Shown here: piece by piece, positions 20,098-24,607 of the stretch
Layout: each line of letters begins with the position of its first letter
Numbering within the stretch: the stretch's first letter is position 1
NCBI GenBank assembly: GCA_019973155.2
Contig: BPQB01000170.1
Coordinates: forward strand, 1 to 24,607
Origin: Phanerochaete sordida
Lineage: Eukaryota; Basidiomycota; Agaricomycetes; Polyporales; Phanerochaetaceae
Direction: 5' to 3'
Length of the DNA: 24,607 nucleotides
Translations under genes and position numbers: made by a program
The notes under the pieces: generated by a model
Database searches by the model: none
What the model saw: the letters and a program-made list of their open reading frames with translations, nothing else
What the model was told of the DNA's origin: nothing

Positions 20098-20942
20098 TTG
20101 TGGCGCAATTTGGAAGAGCATATTTTGAAATTGAGCTATTTAGCACAATTGCATGTCAAGTACAATCTTACTGAAGAGCTTGTTATCAACTGGCAGCAAT
20201 ACGACACTGTGAAATTAACAGAACAGGTCTATGCAGAGTGTAAGTTATGCAAATGTTGTGCTTTCACAGCAGCTCACACCACACATAAACCCTCTCAGCA
20301 TCTTGCGAGCACTACGACGTGCAAACTACAAGCCTGATATAGAGGTCCATCAACATATTGCATGCTACCCTCCGCGCTTTGCTAGCAAAATTGCACAAGC
20401 AAATTTAAGAGCGCCTGCCAGCAGTAATGGCACTATGGGGCGGAGTCCGCATTCACCATGATGAAGACGTGATATGCTGTGCCTTAGCTGTTGTGCAACG
20501 GCAAGGTATAGGCGAACACAATGCATTCTACATTCGTGTGAGTTTGGATTGTTCTTGTAAACGAAATATGAGGTTGCTCACTATCACAATGTAGTACAAG
20601 GTGGCCATATGCGGTAACGGCAAGAGAACCACCTTTTATGGTCGCCTAGAAAAGATTATCGAGTGGAAACTTGCTGAAGAGAACAATTTTTGGGGAGACC
20701 TAGCAGACATTAGATTCTTGCTTGCAATTATCACGCCTTGTGTCACATCAAAGAAGGACACAACACAAGTACTTACCTCATACCAAGAAGAACAGAAGAC
20801 GCAAGCAGTAGTTGATCTTTGCACCATACAAACTGTTATAGGCCAGGTTCAAACACGAGGGAAATGGAAAATCATCGACAGAAGCACTGATGTGGCATGT
20901 ACAGTATTTGTAGACGCAGAGACCACAGAGACTGGGCTTTGA
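20098..20942 (+). pseudogene. Degraded fragment, possibly 3' part of a DNA-transposon gene
   Basis: Three coding segments follow in order. The first, near 20098-20240, reads WRNLEEHILKLSYLAQLHVK. The second, near 20270-20540, reads INPLSILRALRRANYKPDIE and, after a frame change near 20430, WGGVRIHHDEDVICCALAVV. A GTGAGT donor near 20539 and an acceptor ending CAATGTAG near 20594 form a plausible intron, joining FYIR to YKVAICGNGKRTTFYGRLEK. The last segment ends VIGQVQTRGKWKIIDRSTDV and a stop at 20942. The V(I/V)G(R/Q)V...W.IIDRS pattern resembles a segment I associate with basidiomycete CMC-like transposon proteins, but this is recall of a pattern, not a search. No ATG-proximal part is present, so it is at least truncated. 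Confidence 0.4.
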
Positions 20943-21137
20943 AGCTTTTGAATGTTTATTTATACTGGTCAATACATGTTTTAATACCAGCAACAGTATG
21001 CTACACATGATGAAATTGAAGCTGCTCCACCAATCACAACTGAGCACAGAGGAGCAGTTGAACCTCAGCTGCACTGCCAGGTACAAGTTAGGACAATGGG
21101 GCGACTCAACTCAGCTCGAGTCGCACCACCAAATCAT
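20943..21137. repeat. Left part of ~50-bp minisatellite
   Basis: From about 21062 two units are visible, with CTCAGCTGCACTGCCAG (21065) and CTCAGCTCGAGTCGCACCAC (21111), 46 bp apart. The array is cut by element A at 21138 and resumes at 22421. The first ~120 bp of this interval hold nothing recognisable. Confidence 0.6.
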
Positions 21138-22420
21138 CTGCAAAAAGCTCTCGAGTTAATTAGTACTCTTTGCAGGCTATCTCAGTCCTATTCAACCTAG
21201 CTTGCTTCTATTTGCCTATTTGACCTAAATGTTTACTATTTGAAACCTAAATGGCCTGTTTGCCTACTCATTAACCTTTTTAATATCTAAACATTCTATT
21301 TGACCTGTTTGTATAGTACTTATGCTCTATACAACCACTTCTTGCCAACTATTCGCCCTATTTTCTGCTCAGGAGTACTAAATAGCACAGAGAGTGGACA
21401 AATAGTACAGAGATAGAATAAAAAGAGGGTGAATAGAAGTCAAATAGAAGTCAAATAGGAGCCAAATATCAAATTACCCTCTAACAAATAGTGCTATCCA
21501 CCTATTTCACCTATTTAGTACTACAGTGGCTGCAAAAAATAACGCAATTCATGCTTGGGGCTAAAACAAAAACATTATTTTGGCACATTCTACAGATTAT
21601 TTAGCAGCCACAATAATTCTAAGTGATAGCGTGATGCTAGGGGTATGATATAATTAAGGTTGTGTAATGTCAGGGATTCTATCAAGTGTGTTAAAAATCA
21701 AACACTGGGATATTTTGTCATTTGCTATTGGGCTGATAAACTGTGATGAGGGACTTCTAAAATTCCTGTTATATTTGTGTGCATAGCTGACCATCTATAC
21801 AATGTGCACACGTAAAACGTATTTTGCATTCATAATATATATACAGCAATGCATTGTTTTACACATTACAAAAATAAGTGCATTTCTCAATATATTCTCA
21901 ATAGCTGTAAGTTCCATAAATCCCTTGCACACCGGCATAATATGGCTCGAAAGATCCGTCTGTAACATTGTACAGCTCAGCAAGTCATAATAAGTATTAA
22001 TGATGACGCTGCAATAATAATGAAATTTGTAAGTGTTGGGTGGCAGAGTAATGAGTGAATTACTCGGGCTGCAGTGGTGTAATTGGTATTTCGTCAGAGG
22101 ACGAGTCAGTGCAAATAATACTGTACATGACCGAATTTTTTGGCTATTTCTGAGGCTCACCATCAACTGCTACAGCCAATATATGTAAATTGAGATTTGT
22201 ATTCTCTATTGCAATTTAACTGCTAAAGGAGGCCAGCTTGAAATTTGTGAAAATAGGTCAATATAGCTGGAAGGATGTATAATATCAGTGACGATTTGTT
22301 TTCAGAAATACGTGCACCATTCATGCTCAAATAAATATTTTATCAAGCCCCTTGAAGTTAATTGCGTTATTTTTTGCAGCCACTGTATTTAGTACTTTTA
22401 CGCACCAGAGGTTTTTGCAG
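21138..22420 (+). mobile_element. Element A, copy 2, carrying a nested copy of element B
   Basis: Left end CTGCAAAAAGC, right end GGTTTTTGCAG, flanked by AT at 21136-21137 and 22421-22422. Removing the nested element B with one TA leaves about 419 bp. The left 230 bp aligns in inverted orientation with 7550-7779. Both flanks are units of the same minisatellite, and taking out the element plus one AT restores a normal-looking unit (ccaaatcatgatgactgaag against ccatatatgatgactgaag), which supports AT as the target duplication. No coding frame. Confidence 0.8.
21524..22385 (-). mobile_element. Element B, copy 2: 862-bp MITE-like element nested in element A
   Basis: Begins CAGTGGCTGCAAAAAATAAC after TA (21522-21523) and ends TTTTTTGCAGCCACTG before TA (22386-22387). 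It is the inverted counterpart of 8298-9159 and has exactly the same length, so neither copy has a net internal length change. The insertion split TTTAGTAC-TA-TTTAGTAC in element A. No transposase is encoded. Confidence 0.88.
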
Positions 22421-22763
22421 ATGATGACTGAAGACAATGGCATGACGCAGCTCGAATTGCACCGCTGCACCGCCAGATGTCTGAGGGCTGCGGCACGGCC
22501 CAGCTTGAGTTGCGCTGCCATATATGATAACTGACTCAGGGATGGCAGCACAACCCAGCTCAAGCTGCGCTGCCATATATGATGACTGAAGGTGACAGCG
22601 TGACTTAGCTCAAGTTGCACCGCCATATATGATAACTGAAGTCAGCGGCGAGGCCCAGCTCAAGCTGCTCTGCTAGGTATTATAACTGAAGGTGGCAGTG
22701 CGGCCCAGCTCAAGCCGCGCTGCTAAGTATCATGACTGAAAGCAACGGCGCGACCCAGCTCGA
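22421..22763. repeat. Central block of ~50-bp minisatellite
   Basis: Seven units. The CAGCT core recurs at about 22448, 22501, 22556, 22606, 22656, 22706 and 22756; the last four intervals are 50 bp each. A typical unit reads CCAGCTCAAGCTGCGCTGCC, then atatatgatgactgaaggtggcagcgcga. Each unit contains the imperfect palindrome CAGCTCAAGCTG. Units differ by scattered substitutions. Confidence 0.85.
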
Positions 22764-23386
22764 TTCTGTCATGGATATGACGGTCCTGCCCTATTTTCCG
22801 CCGATTTATTGCGATTTCCCTTAGTTGAATCCAGCGCTTCAGCAGCTCTCGACAGATCAGGAGTCATAGCCACCCAGGGCACGTACCTGGCTTCAACGCC
22901 AGCACCCTTGACAAGCGTCATTGTCACTCCATCACATGTCAGAACAGCCCTCGGGCCCTGCGCGTAGCCTTGTGATCTCCCCGGGCCAAGTCCATCATAC
23001 CTGATGACTCTCTGGGTGCAGCCTCGCTGAAAGGCCCGGAATACTTGGCCACACTGATGCATCTCCGACCTGTTTCGCCTCTTGATCTCAAGCACCCTGA
23101 AATGCGTGCGACCTTCACGTTACATGATTGCCTGGTCCGTGTGTTGCCTCCTGTAGTACATATACCATCACTCCTGTAGCCTGTCCATCATCTCAACCTC
23201 TTGGTTAATATGGACAGGTAAGTTCTGGTCTGTAGCATAGAATTCACTGCTAATATTATCTTGGTCACTACGGACAGCTAAATAAGTTGTGCACTCGCTG
23301 CGTGACTTGCTCCGCCGCACCTCGTCGTTGTCATCCTTGTTCGCCGTCCCTCGTGTAGCGTTGTACCCTAGGTTCGCAAAAGATTG
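22764..23386. other. Insert splitting the minisatellite, no recognised gene
   Basis: About 620 bp of unrelated sequence lies between repeat units. On the minus strand it holds two open stretches: 23095-22769 (LEIKRRNRSEMHQCGQVF, VEARYVPWVAMTPDLSRAAE) and about 23385-23168 (TTYLAVRSDQDNISSEFYAT). They could be exons of a retroelement or host gene fragment, but no domain was recognised and terminal repeats were not found. Confidence 0.4.
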
Positions 23387-23527
23387 GCACCGCCAGATGA
23401 CCAAGGGTGGCGGCGCGGTCCAGCTCAAGCTGCGCAGCTAATTGGCTGAATGCAACGGCACAGCCCGGCTTAAGCCGCACCACCAGATTACTGAAGGCGG
23501 CAGCACGACCCAGCTTTAGTCGCGCCA
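23387..23527. repeat. Right block of the minisatellite
   Basis: Three units with cores at about 23421, 23466 and 23511 (45-bp spacing), for example GGTCCAGCTCAAGCTGCGCA and CACCACCAGATTACTGAAGG. Same unit type as 22421-22763. Confidence 0.75.
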
Positions 23528-24327
23528 TTCACTGCTTTTAGTAGCGGCACACCACAGATCAGGTTCTTGTACTGCGTAAGTCTGATGTGGGATGTGCACA
23601 CACCTTGCATGCCCGAGAGGCCGTGGTGGAGAGCACTAGGGTATGCTGATAATGTTTGGGCAAACTGGAGTGCTGCTGCAAAGGGTACAGTGGCTGATAT
23701 GAATCTGGTTCTCAGCAGTATGTCAGCAGGAGGAGCAGGTTACAGCCCATAGATTACGCACCAGGATCCAAACCATTCTGCTTCAACACTCCACACTCCA
23801 AGCACTGGAGAAACAGCAACAGACCTAGAGGAAGACAGATTAATGGCAGCCGTAGTCAAGTGATGCATGCAGCACGTACCGCTGGTGTCAAAGATGGCGG
23901 CGGCAGCGACGGCAGCAGTGGTGGTAGTAGGGCAGAAAGTCCACGGTGTATAGATGCCGAGAGGCCCGCGTTCTGAACGTTAAGGTCACACACGTACCCT
24001 GGGAGAATTTGGCTGATAACAGGGTTACCCTGCAAGAAAAAATGGACGTGAATGTGCGGATGATCCACTAGAAACTACTGGATTGTTTGGCACACCAACG
24101 ATGCTGGGTTTCCCGACGGAAAATCACTGGATTTTCCACCAGTGGACTATCCATTTATTTTAAGGTAGCCCACAATCACTGGGTTATCCGGTGAGCTTAG
24201 CCGGGGTACTGAGATATTGATTTATTAAATATGGATCCACTTCCCACAGTGCCACTCAGTTGTCACTTCCACCTCACCCCTCGCACTATTGCTCCTCCAC
24301 CCTCCCTCTTCCTCCTATCGTAACGTT
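23528..24327. other. Upstream flank of the copia gag, possible LTR/leader
   Basis: No confident gene. A minus-strand segment at about 24018-23970 has splice-like borders (TTTTTTCTTGCAG before GGTAACCCTG) and reads GNPVISQILPG, but the family was not recognised. From 24080 to 24200 a degenerate motif ATCACTGGNTT recurs. For a copia element one would expect an LTR ending in CA and a primer-binding site just before 24328; neither was clearly found, so LTR boundaries are left open. Confidence 0.35.
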
Positions 24328-24607
24328 ATGGCCTCCGAAACAACGTCCGCTCACCGCTTCGAGAAGCTCCGCACTGGGAACTACCCCCAATGGCGTGGGA
24401 ACTGCGCTGCAGCCCTCATGGTCAAGGGCTGGCTCCGCATCACGCAGGGCAAGGAGACGAAGCCGAAGCCGAAGGATCCTAAGGCTCCCACTGAGGCGGA
24501 GCAGGAGAAGTTGGATGCATGGGAGGACAAGGCACTCAGGGCCGCCGGTGAGATCTATCTGTCGCTCTCAGATGACCAGAAAACGCATGTGCAAGGCTGT
24601 CTCGAAG
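24328..24607 (+). CDS. Ty1/copia-type retrotransposon Gag, N-terminal part (runs off right edge)
   Basis: The ATG at 24328 opens a frame that stays open for 93 codons to the window end. It reads MASETTSAHRFEKLRTGNY, then PQWRGNCAAALMVKGWLRI, a Lys/Pro-rich insert, and a helix with AWEDKALRAAGEIYLSLSDD. The pattern L-x-G-x-N-Y-x-x-W then a short helix ending in a G-(L/W) motif, followed by W-x-x-x-x-x-x-A-x-x-x-I, is the usual start of copia Gag (UBN2/DUF4219-like). Gag packages the element RNA in virus-like particles. Codons are GC-rich with few A/T third positions, unlike the AT-rich flank, and no lesion is seen in this part. Whether the element is complete cannot be told. Confidence 0.75.
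   Translation, partial: MASETTSAHRFEKLRTGNYPQWRGNCAAALMVKGWLRITQGKETKPKPKDPKAPTEAEQEKLDAWEDKALRAAGEIYLSLSDDQKTHVQGCLE

Noticed and set aside
24070..24327. Copia LTR and primer-binding site upstream of gag
   Set aside because: No TG...CA borders or tRNA-complementary site could be fixed by eye and no second LTR is in the window.

Overview
The window looks like nuclear DNA of a filamentous basidiomycete (Agaricomycetes). The reasons are very short spliceosomal introns (49-59 nt, GTRNGT donors, CAG/TAG acceptors), a TET/JBP-type 2-oxoglutarate dioxygenase of the kind expanded in mushroom-forming fungi, and transposases of the Plavaka/CMC type typical of these genomes. No prokaryotic features are seen.

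Layout: (1) 1-524, minus strand: the 5' part of a two-exon hypothetical gene running off the left edge. (2) 525-1653: GC-rich divergent intergenic region with a guanine-run tract and several imperfect tandem duplications. (3) 1654-3456, plus: a TET/JBP dioxygenase gene, apparently intact, with HxD...H metal ligands. (4) 3693-7011, plus: a five-exon Plavaka-type transposase that reads open for 1033 codons after splicing, only 236 bp downstream of the dioxygenase. (5) 7012-9657: AT-rich DNA holding two small non-autonomous DNA transposons (called here A and B). (6) 9658-11345, plus: a hAT transposase pseudogene with a nonsense codon and frameshifts. (7) 14244-11643, minus: the N-terminal two thirds of a second CMC/CACTA-like transposase with well-kept introns but no C-terminal part. 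(8) 14245-20097: AT-rich DNA with a tRNA-like remnant, a degraded F-box-like reading frame, a decayed multi-exon minus-strand gene, and a 326-bp miniature element (C) inside one of its introns. (9) 20098-20942, plus: a degraded fragment that may be the 3' part of a transposon gene. (10) 21062-23527: a ~50-bp minisatellite broken by a nest of elements (A with B inside it) and by a separate ~620-bp insert. (11) 24328 to the right edge: the start of a Ty1/copia-type Gag.

The window is therefore a repeat island. The item most likely to be functional is the dioxygenase-Plavaka pair: both genes are open, head to tail and close together, so they may travel as one element carrying its own DNA-modifying enzyme. 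Association of fungal TET/JBP genes with DNA transposons (especially KDZ elements) is established. The linkage seen here to an intact Plavaka-type transposase, and the surrounding families with CTGCAAAAA termini, are the parts worth following up. Family calls are from motif reading only; no database search was run.
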